Assembly: GCA_963576725.1 (NCBI GenBank)
Contig: OY755240.1
Span: 34,886,163-34,950,162 of the forward strand
Source: Azorinus chamasolen
Lineage: Eukaryota > Mollusca > Bivalvia > Cardiida > Solecurtidae
DNA length: 64,000 bases
Direction of reading: 5' to 3'
This document shows, piece after piece, positions 11,225 to 22,263 of the stretch. A program made the position numbers and the translations under genes. The first letter of the stretch is position 1. Every line of letters begins with the position of its first letter. Under the pieces are notes generated by a model. That model had not been told where the DNA came from. It made no database searches and saw nothing but the letters and a program-made list of their open reading frames with translations.

Positions 11225-12766
11225 AGTATTAGCAGCAGTAGCAGTCGTAGTGGTATTAGTAGTATTAGAAACAGTAGCAGTCGTAGTGGTACTAGTATTA
11301 ATAACAGTAGCAGTCATAGTGGTACTAGTATTAGTAACAGTAGCAGTCGTAGTGGTACTAGTAGTATTAGTAGCAGTAGCACTCGTAGTGGTACTAGTAG
11401 TATTAGTAGCAGTAGCAGTCGTAGTGGTACTAGTAGTATTAGTAACAGTAGCAGTCGTAGTGGTACTAGTATTAGTAACAGTAGCAGTCGTAGTGGTACT
11501 AGTAGTATTAGTAGCAGTAGCAGTCATAGTGGTACTAGTAGTATTAGTAACAGTAGCAGTCGTAGTGGTACTAGTATTAGTAACAGTAGCAGTCGTAGTT
11601 ACACTAGTATAAGTAGCAGTAGCACTCGTAGTGGTACTAGTAGTATTAGTAACAGTAGCAGTCGTAGTGGTACTAGTAGTATTAGTAACAGTAGCAGTCA
11701 TAGTGGTACTAGTATTAGTAACAGTAGCTGTCGTAGTGGTACTAGTAGTATTAGTAGCAGTAGCACTCGTAGTGGTACCAGTAGTATTAGTAGCAGTAGC
11801 AGTCGTAGTGGTACTAGTAGTATTAGTAACAGTAGCAGTCGTAGTGGTACTAGTATTAGTAACAGTAGCAGTCGTAGTGGTACTAGTAGTATTAGTAGCA
11901 GTAGCAGTCATAGTGGTACTAGTAGTATTAGTAACAGTAGCAGTCGTAGTGGTACTAGTATTAGTAACAGTAGCAGTCGTAGTGACACTAGTATAAGTAG
12001 CAGTAGCACTCGTAGTGGTACTAGTAGTATTAGTGACAGTAGCAGTCGTAGTGGTACTAGTATTAGTAACAGTAGCAGTCGTAGTGGTACTAGTATAAGT
12101 AGCAGTAGCACTCGTAGTGGTACTAGTAGTATTAGTAACAGTAGCAGTCGTAGTGGTACTAGTAGTATTAATAGCAGTAGCAGTCGTAGTGGTACTAGTA
12201 TTAGTAGCAGTAGCAGTCGTAGTGGTACTAGTATAAGTAGCAGTAGCAGTCGTAGTGGTACTAGTAGTATTAGTAACAGTAGCAGTCGTAGTGGTACTAG
12301 TATTAGTAACAGTAGCAGTTGTAGTGGTACTAGTATTAGTAGCAGTAGCAGTCGTAGTGGTACTAGTATTAGTAACAGTAGCAGTCATAGTGTTACTAGT
12401 ATTAGTAACAGTAGCAGTCGTAGTGGTACTAGTAGTATTAGTAGCAGTCTTAGTCGTAGTGGTACTAGTATTAGTAGCAGTAGCAGTCGTAGTGGTACTA
12501 GTAGTATTAGTAGCAGTCGTAGTCGTAGTGGTACTAGTATTAGTAGCAGTAACAGTAGCAGTCGTAGTCGAACTAGTAGTATTAGTAACAGTAGCAGTCG
12601 TGGTGGTACTAGTAGTATTAGTAGCAGTAGCACTCGTGGTGGCACTAGTATTAGTAACAGTAGCAGTCGTAGTGGTACTAGTATTAGGAACAGTAGCACT
12701 CGTGGTGGTACTAGTATTAGTAACAGTAGCAGTCGGAGTGGTACTAGTAGTATAAGTAGCAGTTAG
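11225..12766 (+). other. Serine-rich open frame without start codon (513 codons)
   Basis: The AGT phase is open from just after a TAG at 11222-11224 to a TAG at 12764-12766, encoding cycles of SISNSSSRSGT with His, Thr and Asp variants. There is no ATG. It directly abuts the start of an RT pseudogene. As with 3130-4482, an unstopped repeat phase is the simplest reading. Confidence 0.45.
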
Positions 12767-12773
12767 TAGTAAG

Positions 12774-12981
12774 GATGCTAGCATAGTGCACATATACAGG
12801 AGGAAAGGGAATCGCCAAGCATGTGCTAAGCATAGCGGTATTCCCCTCCTTTCTAAGATTATAAATATCTTTGCACGTGATCTCCTGAATCCCCTACTTA
12901 ATCATCTCTAACAGGGCCATCATCAACTTGAAAGCCAGTGTGGATTCCGTTCCGGACGTGGAACTGTAGACATGATATTTG
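12774..12981 (+). pseudogene. LINE reverse transcriptase pseudogene, 5' part
   Basis: From 12774 the plus strand reads DASIVHIYRRKGNRQAC, then GIPLLSKIINIFARDLLNPLLNHL, an in-frame TAA at 12909, QGHHQLESQCGFRSGRGT and VDMIFA. These are fingers/palm blocks of an endonuclease-RT type LINE, including the conserved SQCGFRxGRGTxDMIFA block. The frame is cut at 12981 by the inverted-repeat element at 12987-14704 and resumes after it. It is a different RT family from that at 1-914. Confidence 0.9.
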
Positions 12982-12986
12982 CTGTG
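12982..12986. repeat. 5-bp target-site duplication, left copy
   Basis: CTGTG, matching CTGCG at 14705-14709 with one C-to-T change at a CpG. Removing the element and one copy restores the RT codons of DMIFAARQLQEKC, which validates the boundary. Confidence 0.85.
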
Positions 12987-14704
12987 TGTTACGTTAAATT
13001 TTGACCCTGTTGAAAAAGGACTCGGTGGGTCAATTTTCAACGTTGAGAATCGACCCGGACACAATTTCAACACTGAATTTTGATAAAAACAGCCGTTGAA
13101 AATTTGCCACCCGTTATATTTTTATCAGTTCCGGGGTCTTTTTTTCACGGTTAGTTGAAACCCTGTTGAGGGGAGGACGGAGGCTTACATAATGTTGCCA
13201 TATAGCAAAGTCTTCTCATCTAGGTTGCAGTGAGTATGCGTGTATTGATCGCTTAGTCCCATTCCCGAACCACACACATCCCCACCCTCTAACCTCTTAC
13301 AACCATGACACATATCAAATGATCTGAGCGAGAAGCACTTTTCAAGTTAAGGTAGCTATTCGGTTTATGAATGTTCAATGTTTCTCTATACTACTACATG
13401 TATATCAAATAACGGTAGGGCTTTTGAAAACTCGTTTATGCGCCCAATTTTTACCATATCGAAATAATAAATATATATATGAAATGAACCATTGTTTTGT
13501 GGTTAATTGTAAATATATGATGCAAGGTAGTTCAAAGTTGGAAGGCATGGGAGTCTCTGAGACAGTTAAGATAATAGCAATACAATATAATATCGTTATT
13601 TCCTCCTTCATAGGAGATTTGCATTGATTATAACCAATGTGTAGTATTAACAATCCAACACTGTATATGAAAAATAAACAAGATTAAACTAGTTTACATC
13701 CATGTACATGTAGGTAGTTATGCAAAACACGTGACTACTTTATGTTCACTGTTTACTATGTTATGCTTAGTGTCGTTACTGTGTTCAAAACGCGTATGCA
13801 AACAGTATAGATCCTAGTCAGCCGACTTCTACAACAGAATCGTAGAACGAAACTGTGATGTATGCACTTCTTACATGTAGGTGGTAGGCAAACAAAGGGT
13901 GAAATAAAGTTACGTCGTTCTGATGTTTATTAAGTCAGATAAGTATAGATATGTCATGTGTGAGTGTGCACTGGTAGATACTGGTAAGCTCGTTTTAAAC
14001 AGCTTGTAGTCGGCTTTTTCCAGCTGAATACATGTCAAAAGTAAGTCAGGAGGCTCAAACTGTAGCTTTCTGCTGTACTATCGACCTGTATTTAGCCATC
14101 ACCTCCCTAAAAGGGTTTGTTTTCTATGGTCACTTAACACAGATTTCGATGTATTATGTAAACATATTTGAATTAAGAAAGGTAGACTGAATGTCAAACA
14201 GCTTTGAGGGGGACGAACGCCGAGTTACTCGGTGTCTCAGGCGGAGCCAAGCTGTTTGCATATGGCATTACTGTCGCGATTGGCAGAGGGTAAGGGTTAA
14301 TATCCACTTGCTATGCAGTGCAGCAAAACCCTGTATATCGGTTTATATATCTACTTTAATTCTTTTTTGAATTTCTCCATTTCTTTTCTTGCAAAAAAAT
14401 GATAGGAGCCGTCCGACTGACCCCCCCCCCCCCCCAACACAAACCTTCTATGATTCAATCGAAACGTCTTCATAATTATGAAAACATCTGAACCCATATA
14501 GTTGATGGCAAAAGTTGACCAGTATCATACGATCAACTATCCTAATTGTATATCAGCACCTGGGTCACGTTTCAACGGGGATCCTTTTTTCACGCAAGGT
14601 CTCTTTTTCACGTCCGGGTCATTTCTCAACATTAAATCTTGACCCGTCTGTCGAATAAAGACACGCCTGGTCCTTTTTTAACAGGGTCAAAATTTAATGT
14701 AACA
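12987..14704. mobile_element. 1,718-bp non-autonomous inverted-repeat DNA element
   Basis: Ends are inverted: left TGTTACGTTAAATTTTGACC, right (reverse complement) TGTTACATTAAATTTTGACC, continuing through CTGTT-AAAAAGGAC. Terminal TGT...ACA with 5-bp target duplications is reminiscent of integrase-type (Ginger-like) DNA transposons, but the superfamily is inference. Subterminal regions on both sides carry several GTTGAAA/TTTCAAC and GACCCGG/CCGGGTC motifs. The interior holds no recognisable transposase. The longest frame (13367-13627, 86 residues) is not recognised, and there is a C-run at 14421. Non-autonomous, inserted in a LINE. Confidence 0.85.
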
Positions 14705-14709
14705 CTGCG
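14705..14709. repeat. 5-bp target-site duplication, right copy
   Basis: CTGCG, the unmutated copy; see 12982-12986. Confidence 0.85.
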
Positions 14710-15010
14710 CGCCAGCTTCAGGAAAAATGCCAAGAGCAACATCAATACCTCTTTATGACATTTTTCGCCCTAACTAACGCCTTCGACAGTCAGCAGGGAT
14801 GGTATTTGGAGAATAATGGCAAAACTTGGTTGCCCAATCAAATTCACATAAATTGTGCGACAGCTTCCTGATGGGATGGTGGTCAAAGTATTAGATGATG
14901 GAGATGAATCTGAAGCATTCCAAGTTACCAATGGTGTGAAGGAATGCTGTTTTTAAGTCAAAACACTTTTCAGTATGGTATTCTCAGCAATGCTTACGGA
15001 CGCTTTCACA
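14710..15010 (+). pseudogene. LINE reverse transcriptase pseudogene, 3' part
   Basis: Continuation of 12774-12981 after the insertion: ARQLQEKCQEQHQYLFMTF, ALTNAFD (first catalytic aspartate region), frameshift, DGIWRIMAKLGCPIKFT, frameshift, IVRQLPDGMVVKVLDDGDES, FQVTNGVKECC, frameshift, TLFSMVFSAMLTDAFT. At least three frameshifts and an earlier stop make it non-functional. The YxDD-containing block is missing; the copy ends at about 15010 and runs into AGT/GCA-type repeats. Confidence 0.9.
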
Positions 15011-15017
15011 GATTATC

Positions 15018-15300
15018 AGTTGTCGTGGTGTAACAGCAATGGTAATGGTCACAATGGCATTTTAGTGGTTGTAACTGCAATATTAGTAGTCACAATAGCA
15101 TTTTAGTGGTTGTAGCTGCAATATTAGTAGTCACAATAGCATTTTAGTGGTTGTAGAAGTAATGGTAGCAGTCATAACTTATCAGTTTCCGTGGTCGTAG
15201 CAGCAATAGCAATAGCCATCATTGCAGCTATATTTATTGTGACAGCAATAGAAGTAGTCGCTGATTTAGGTTAAGTGGTTGTAGTAGAGTAGTCACTGTA
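15018..15300. repeat. Degenerate AGT/GCA repeats with a 41-bp triplicated unit
   Basis: CATTTTAGTGGTTGTAACTG + CAATATTAGTAGTCACAATAG is repeated about three times from 15058, surrounded by diverged AGT/GCA triplets. It looks like an older relative of the array at 3130-12766, now on the far side of the RT pseudogene. Confidence 0.75.
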
Positions 15301-15304
15301 GCAA

Positions 15305-16030
15305 CTACAGGTTTGTTTTTGTCACAGAAACAGATGTCTCCCCCATTCATCCTCTTTCCAATACACAAGTGTAAAGTCTGTAATGTCTGTTACTCTAAAG
15401 TTATCAGGGGAGACAATTCAAAAAACCCAGGGGCACAACAACTCATGCTGGTCAACATTCCTGTGCAATTTGGTGACTCTAGCCCTAGCGGTTTCAGAGA
15501 TATGCGCGACACAAAGTTTGTGCAAAGTTATCATTAGGAGACAATTCAAAAATGCGAGGTGCACAACTCATTCTGGTCAACCTCCCTGTGCAATTTGGTG
15601 ACTGTAGCCCTACGGGTTTCAGAGATATGCGTAACACAAAGTTTCTCTAATGTTAAGTTATCATATCAGCGGCACTAACTAAACAATTTTCATGGGGAGA
15701 TAATTAAAAACAACTGGTGCACAACAACTCATGCTGGTCAACATTCCTGTGAAATTTGGTGACTCTAACCCTAGTGGTTTCAGAGATACATGTGACACAA
15801 AGTTTGTCTACTTTTAACTTAAGTCATCGGGGGCAATAACTCAAATATTAACAGTGGGCAATTCAAAACCCAGGTGCACAACAACTCATGCTGGTCAACA
15901 TTCTTCTGAAGTTTGGTGACTCTAGTCCTAGCGGTTTCAGAGATATGTGCAACACAAAGTAAAGTTTTTCTAATTTTAAGTCATTAGGGCAGTGACTCTA
16001 AAGTTATCAAAGGGAGACAATTCAAAAACC
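15305..16030. mobile_element. Tandem-core dispersed element, copy A (partial)
   Basis: The left end TTTGTCACAGAAACAGATGT + CTCCCCC matches the left end of the element at 61078 (TTTGTCACAAAAACGGATGT + CTCCCC). The interior is about five degenerate copies of a 130-160-bp unit (GGGGAGACAATTCAAAAACC..., TTTCAGAGATATGCG...). No right terminus is seen; it grades into AGT-type repeats at 16030. The interior core differs from the 61078 copy, so this is a related, non-identical family. Confidence 0.6.
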
Positions 16031-16265
16031 CAAGCGCACAACAACAAAAGTAGCAGTCACAGTAGCAGATGCGGTGGTGCTAGCAGCAATAGTAATAGTT
16101 ATAGTAGAAAAATAAGTGGTACTAGCAGCAATAGTAGTACTCACAGTAGCAAGTTTGGACGTGCTGGCAGCAATAGTCGTTATAGCAGCAACACTAGTCA
16201 CTCTATCAGTTTTATTGACAGCAGTCACCTTACACGTAATCATGTAAATGTAGTTGAGGCTGCTC
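16031..16265. repeat. Diverged AGT/AGC triplet repeat
   Basis: Plus-strand phase reads Ser-rich (SSSHSSRCGGASSNSNSYS...), a mutated outlier of the large array. No coding evidence beyond composition. Confidence 0.65.
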
Positions 16266-18244
16266 TTATACCGTGATAAAATAGTTCGTGTCGGTCAGCT
16301 GCATATTCTTTTAAACTAATTTCTTCCAGGGGACCCACTTTCAGTATTTTCTATTCTTTTGATAGACGCAGTATATATATATATATGAAATCGTAACGCA
16401 TTAAAACACATTGTTTACAATGGTAGACCGTACATGTACGTCCGAAATTAGTCTATACCTTCTTCGGAAGTGGCGACCTTTTGCAACCGGTTTCAACTTG
16501 GGAATTGTTATATGTTTTATAGTAAAGATATACTCTAAAGATGTACTTTACTCACATTTTCGCAAATTTGTCTAAGAAAATAACTTCAGAATTGAGATCT
16601 ATGTGACTTATCGGGATCTATGTAAAAAGTCGCCCCGTACTTTACTCTCAGTGTTGTTATATTTTTTCGTCCTTCGGGATCATTAATTTCGATGCTATTA
16701 GTTTTGAAAGTTGAATACCGCTTAAGCCGGTGCTAGGGTGTGTGAGTATTGGTGCACTTTTAATAACTGCTCATAAACAGACTCAACAAAACCGAGTGTG
16801 TATTTTTTCTCTTTTTAAATTGCTGTTTTTGCTTGCTTTCGAATGATCTCTACTTCAGAACTTAAACTAATTAGCCTTAAAGCACATATATAATAAGGAA
16901 AGAATTAATTGGATCGAAACAAAAGATAGTTTGACGGAAATACATCCGCCAAACATCAAACTCTGTCTGTGTACCTGAAAAAAGTGTAGCGGACGTACTC
17001 AGTGTATTTTTACAAAGAAGATATATTCTGTTCGTGTTTCACACTTTCCGATGACTCATTGTTTTGAAAACCCAAATTAAAATGCATAGCGGTGTTCCGA
17101 AACTGGAGATTAGTCGAACGTATCCGTTGATTTCTGTGTGTAATCGTCGAAGTTTCCGTCTCTTAAAAAGTCGGGTTTTTTCTAAGGATTTAGTAGTATT
17201 CAGATACCATTAATATTTAGCTGAATGTATAGAAACTGCTAGAAAGTGGCCTGTAAACAGTATTGTAATGATATGAATATATGTATTGTCCTGTTTGTTT
17301 TTACCTGTCAAAATATGATTATTCCTACGTCACTGAAAGGATATATTAGCTTCGGTAAACCTGTGTTTCAAACGTTTTTCACGAGATTCACAATAAATAT
17401 ATACATGTACTCGAATAAGCCAAGTAGGAAAGCGTTTATTAGCGGAAACATTCGATATCAACCGAAGCTATATATGGCGTGTTCAGCAAGCGTATAATTG
17501 TTAAATTTTGACAGGTTAAAAAACAACAGGACAATACTACTTGTGATGATGTTTGATTTATACAACATATGGACAGCATAATTATAACTTTAACTTGCTC
17601 ACAAATCGTTTTGCATATGTATTTCACTACTGAGCGCATGAGTGACAATGCTACACGCCCATCGGGGATCCATGGCTGTGATAATGTATCTGCCTAACCG
17701 GAGTGTGACGAGCATCACTGATTACTTACCCGTGTCTATATTGGAATGCGAGGTCAATACTTATTGAAGTATTCGCCTGTAGAATGAAAACTACTAAAAT
17801 GTACTAGCAATTAGGAGTAACCTGTCGTTTTTATTCATAGATTTGTATTTTCCAGACTATTCCATTCTTTACAAATGGGTTTTGCTGAACTTGACGAGTT
17901 TTTTTAATAATACTAAAACAGCGAATTTCCCGTGAAGCTCGTGAAGCTCGTGCAGCTGGTTATACTCGGAAGTCCGAAGCTAAACCGCTGCGCATAGGTG
18001 TGACTTTAATTGCCTATAGTGATTAAATTAAATATTATTTGTTTAAATAGTCGGTAAACTGCTGAGCTCACCTAATACACTAGTGGTGTAATCCCATTCT
18101 ACGGGTCATCTATAATAAAAACGACATGTCAGATCTAAAGGCCTAAAGATCCCTAAAAGCACACTTTATCTGACGAATCATTATAAACAATGTATGTAAG
18201 GAAATTAAACAACTTTATATTGGGATTAGAGAACTCTATGCTGT
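16266..18244. other. Unique AT-rich DNA, no gene seen
   Basis: About 2 kb with a short (TA)n at 16370, TGAAGCTCG triplicated at about 17934-17957 and scattered short frames up to 83 codons with no recognisable domains. I see no RNA gene or transposon end I can support. Confidence 0.5.
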
Positions 18245-18262
18245 AAGTTATACAGTTACCAG

Positions 18263-18702
18263 TGTTCTCTACGCTCGCTAGCCATTGTGCTCTATGCTCG
18301 CTAGCCATTGTGCTCTACGCTCGCTAGCCATTGTGCTCTATGCTCGCTAGCCATTGTGCTCTACGCTCGCTAGCCATTGTGATCCACGCTCGCTAGCCAT
18401 TGTGCTCTATGCTCGCTAGCCATTGTGCTCTACGCTCGCTAGCCATTGTGCTCCACGCTTGCTAGCCATTGTGCTCTACGCTCGCTCGCCATTGTGCTCT
18501 ATGCTCGTTAGCCATTGTGTTCTATGCTCGCTAGCCATTGTGCTCTACGCTCGCTAGCCATTGTGCTCTACGCTCGCTAGCCATTGTGCTATACGCTTGC
18601 TAGCCATTGTGCTCTACGCTCGCTCGCCATTGTGCTCTATGCTCGCTAGCCATTGTGCTCTACGCTCGCTAGCCATTGTGTTCTACGCTCGCTAGCCATT
18701 GT
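18263..18702. repeat. 23-bp satellite array
   Basis: About 19 copies of GTGCTCTACGCTCGCTAGCC + ATT, with C/T variation in TACGCTCG/TATGCTCG and a CTCGCTCG variant recurring near 18485 and 18623. Confidence 0.95.
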
Positions 18703-18709
18703 GCTCGTG

Positions 18710-19520
18710 GCTTTGTGACTCAGTCTTAAACTGTTATGAGCGAGTTTGGGTGAAATCACTACTTTGTATTGACCAACTTCTCTCAGACGACCGCGTAAAA
18801 ATTAAAAACGGTGTCCTTAAAAAATAGATGGTTACTTAATGCAGAGAAAGCAATGCATAGCGGCGTTTGGTATAATTTCGTACTGCATTAAATTGCAATC
18901 CGCCTATTCGATTGGCCGTTGTAAAGGTGTTTTTTTCCACTGGTGTTACGATGGACACAATAAAGAATCATAACACACTTTTCCGGTCTAACCGGGAATC
19001 GGTACGGGCGGCACGGTATTGAAACAGTTCGATAAAAACGCATCTGTATCTACCAATTTACTTCTTTAGCGAACGACATAATTACATTCGATGACACGTG
19101 AGGTGGTGGGGGAGTAACTCGTTTCACTCCAGTAGTTTTACACGGTCTCTCGGTCTTTCTGTCGCGGCGATATTGTACGCAGATTTAAAAGGGATGCTAC
19201 CCGGTTTCAAGTTACTACCGAACTCTTACACTACCGTTCCAATATAAAAATATTTCCGTTCGACATATCGTTGTTTGTTATTGCAGTCCCAATTGATCCG
19301 ATCTTTACATTGTTCACGGAAAGAGCTTTCAAAATGTATAAAATACCACACATATCGATTTCTGTTTTCCTTAATACAGAAAATAGAGTAAAACAGAAAC
19401 TTACTGTATTACTTTCATTGTGCATTAAACAACGAGCAGCTTACAGACACCTATATGTCGATCATGTGACCACTTTAAAAGGTGTCTACCTCATACCGTT
19501 AAATGCATGTAAGACTGACA
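18710..19520. other. Unique DNA, no gene seen
   Basis: About 800 bp with no convincing coding frame. Its last 120 bp (GTGCATTAAACAACGAGCAG...) resemble the body of the TA-type MITEs, so an older MITE copy probably lies at about 19390-19500. Confidence 0.45.
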
Positions 19521-19521
19521 C

Positions 19522-19647
19522 GATACAGTAGAACTTGTCTTAGATACAGTAGAACTTGTCTTAGATACAGTAGAACTTGTCTTAGATACAGTAGAACTTG
19601 TCTTAGATACAGTAGAACTTGTCTTAGATACAGTAGAACTTGTCTTA
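19522..19647. repeat. 21-bp array, exactly six copies, made of a MITE terminus
   Basis: Six perfect copies of GATACAGTAGAACTTGTCTTA. The unit equals the left terminal inverted repeat of the MITE that immediately follows (ACAGTAGAACTTGTCTTAGC, whose partner at 19807-19830 reads ACAGAACAACCTCTCCTAAG on the opposite strand). Confidence 0.95.
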
Positions 19648-19830
19648 GCGGCAATCAAACAGAGCTCGAATCATGGGTATGTAAGGCAGGTGATAGCTTA
19701 ATGCAGGTCAAAAGTAATACAAACAGAGCATATATACGAGCTTTACTTTCGCACTGCATTAAGCAACCATCTGATTTTAAGACGCATGTGTTCAATAAAT
19801 GAATAACCGCTTAGGAGAGGTTGTTCTGTA
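19627..19830. mobile_element. TA-type MITE with amplified left end
   Basis: Body motifs GGCAGGTGATAGCTTAATGC and GCATTAAGCAACCATCTG are shared with the MITEs at 33942, 36181 and 58015. Right end TTAGGAGAGGTTGTTCTG + TA. The left end is the sixth unit of the 21-bp array. Non-autonomous, Tc1/mariner-like by its TA flank and CAGT termini (inference). Confidence 0.8.
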
Positions 19831-19925
19831 GCCGCATCGACGATACTGTAACACATACAAACGAATTAGTCTTTATTTTATCCTTACAAAAGGCGTTTGC
19901 ATGTTGTAGAATCTCTCTTGAGTTA

Positions 19926-20822
19926 GTCCCCTACCGGTATCGCCGAAGGTGACTATATGTTTGCACCCAGTCCGCGTGTCTGTCAGTCTGCCAGTCACGC
20001 CTCGGTTTTTCAGACTTTTTATTTCTAAACCCTCACAGATATTGAAGTGATACTTGTTATGTAGCTTTATTATAATGAGAAACAGATCAGCTTTGAACTT
20101 TTCTGCGCTACATTGATTTGTCCCGGAATTACAGCAGCTGGATATAGAAAATTTCAGAAAAGTTTAGGTTTTCTGGAGTTTTTTTCTAAACCCTAGCAGA
20201 TATTGAAGTGATATTTGGTATGTACCTTTATTAGACTATATTATAATGAGATACAGATCAAATTTGAATTGAAGTACGCTAAATTGATCTTTATACGAAT
20301 TTACAGCAGTTTGACTTAGAACTGTTCCGTGATACTTGGTACGTACCTTTATTATAATGAGATACAGATCAGGTTTGAATTTAGTTACGCCACATTGTGT
20401 TTCGTACGGATTTAAAGCAGTTGGACGAAGAAATTTTCCGAAATATTCAGGTTTTTGGGGATTTTTTCTCTAAACCCTAGCACATATTGAAGTGATATCT
20501 GATATACATGTATAGCTATGTTATATTATTATAATGCGTTACAGATCAAGCTTGCATTGTGTTAAGTTACGATGATTTTTCAAGGATTTACAGCAGTTGG
20601 ATAGATATTGAATAAGTTTTCAAGATTTTTTTCTAAACTCTAGCAGATATTGAAGTGATATTTGGTATGTACCATTTCAATTATCAGTTACAGACCAATA
20701 TTGAATTTCGTTACGCTGCATTGATTTTTCACGGAATTACAGCAGTTGGATAGATATTGATGTCATATCTGCCACGGAATTACAGTAGTTGGAGTTACAA
20801 TTCAGTCGGTATAGGGGACTAT
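19926..20822. mobile_element. Tandem-core dispersed element, copy B
   Basis: Short inverted ends: left AGTCCCCTACCGGTAT, right (reverse complement) AGTCCCCTATACCGAC. After a GTCTGTCAGTCTGCC stretch come about five degenerate copies of a 140-190-bp unit containing AAACCCTAGCAGATATTGAAGTGATAT and ACGGAATTACAGCAGTTGGA (key motifs given in part). The architecture (short inverted ends, microsatellite-like stretch, AT-rich tandem core) resembles the tandem-core elements described in bivalves; family membership is inference. Confidence 0.7.
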
Positions 20823-21009
20823 GACATTGCTTTCAATGCTCCCATTACTTGTTGTATACGTTTTAGATGAGATATTCATACCAGTATTAAGGTATTCCCT
20901 TCCTTCTCTATATGCGATCAAGAAATTCAAAGAAAATCAATACGGTGTCTCAACTGGGTAAAATGTTTTGCAAAGTTAATCACGGATTTATCCGTAGCAG
21001 TATAAATGT

Positions 21010-22262
21010 AAAGGCTTTCAATGTGTTGTTTAGAACATTGTGTTGTTTACTACATTGTGTTATATACTATAGCTCGATTTTGACCCGTGAGCTGTGACCT
21101 ATAGGACGAGTCCACATGTGGAGGTAAAACGCGCCACAATCCATGTACATGTATTTGTTCCGGAGTTACCTGTGGTTATACAGACATGTAATAAGCATAT
21201 ACAGTAGAACCCCTCAAATGCAACCACTTAATGAATAATGTATATACTAATTCTGCACGATTACTACGAGCTTCTTGTGACAATCAATGTCCATTTACCC
21301 ATAAATTAGAATGGTTGCAACTTCTATAAATAGAAAAGTGCGGTCAAGGCTCAGCGCTCGAAGTCGAACTCTACATTGTGTTGCTTACTACACTGTGTTG
21401 TTGACTACAGTGTGTTGTTGACTACGCTGTGTTGTTGACTACAGTGTGTTGTTGACTACAGTGTGTTGTTGACTACGCTGTGTTGTTGACTACAGTGTGT
21501 TGTTGACTACACTGTGTTGTTGACTACACTGTGTTGTTGACTACACTGTGTTGTTGACTACAGTGTGTTGTTGACTACACTGTGTTGTTGACTACAGTGT
21601 GTTGTTGAGTGTTGTTAACTATAGTGTGTTGTTGACTACACTGTGTTGTTGACTACAGTGTGTTGTTGACTACGCTGTGATGTTGACCAGGCTGTGTTAT
21701 TGAATACACTGTGTTGTTGACTACAGTGTGTTGTTGACTACAGTGTGTTGTTGACTACAGTGTGTTGTTGAATACACTGTGTTGTTGACTACAGTGTGTT
21801 GTTGACTACGCTGTGTTGTTGACTACAGTGTGTTGTTGACTACAGTGTGTTGTTGACTACGCTGTGTTGTTGACTACAGTGTGTTGTTGACTACACTGTG
21901 TTGTTGACTACAGTGTGTTGTTGACTACACTGTGTTGTTGACTACAGTGTGTTGTTGACTACACTGTGTTGTTGACTACACTGTGTTGTTGAGTGTTGTT
22001 AACTATAGTGTGTTGTTGACTACACTGTGTTGTTGACTACAGTGTGTTGTTGACTACGCTGTGATGTTGACCAGGCTGTGTTGTTGAATACACTGTGTTG
22101 TTGACTACAGTGTGTTGTTGACTACAGTGTGTTGTTGACTACAGTGTGTTGTTGAATACACTGTGTTGTTGACTACAGTGTGTTGTTGACTACGCTGTGT
22201 TGTTGAATACACTGTGTTGTTGACTACGCTGTGATGTTGACCAGGCTGTGTTGTTGAATACA
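21010..22262. repeat. 17-bp satellite array with outlying units
   Basis: The main array 21372-22262 holds about 52 copies of GTGTTGTTGACTACAGT, alternating CAGT, CACT and CGCT. A block with the rare variants GAGTGTTGTTAACTATAG and GTGATGTTGACCAGGC occurs twice, 382 bp apart (21609 and 21991), so a higher-order duplication occurred. Three degenerate units already stand at 21010-21062, upstream of a MITE-like end (CAGTAGAACCCCTCAAATGC at 21202), suggesting the array was split. Confidence 0.93.
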
Positions 22263-22263
22263 A

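Larger units (their letters stand above)
3130..12766. repeat. 9.6-kb codon-periodic AGT-rich array (33/36-bp units)
   Basis: The unit is AGT-ATT-AGT-AAC-AGT-AGC-AGT-CGT-AGT-GGT-ACT, with an optional extra AGT. Nearly all length variation is in multiples of three. In the AGT phase it would encode Ser-Ile-Ser-Asn-Ser-Ser-Ser-Arg-Ser-Gly-Thr. The other phases give Val/Leu/Ala-rich (plus strand) or Leu-rich and Thr-rich (minus strand) frames, so four frames stay open over long stretches. The array is interrupted by three islands of LINE 3' sequence (about 6195, 9284 and 10418) and two GATA microsatellites. I regard it as an expanded trinucleotide-type satellite. None of the frames resembles a known protein beyond composition. 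Confidence 0.95.

Noticed and set aside
13367..13627. 86-residue frame inside the 12987-14704 element as a transposase
   Set aside because: Too short and without any recognisable catalytic motif; the element is treated as non-autonomous.
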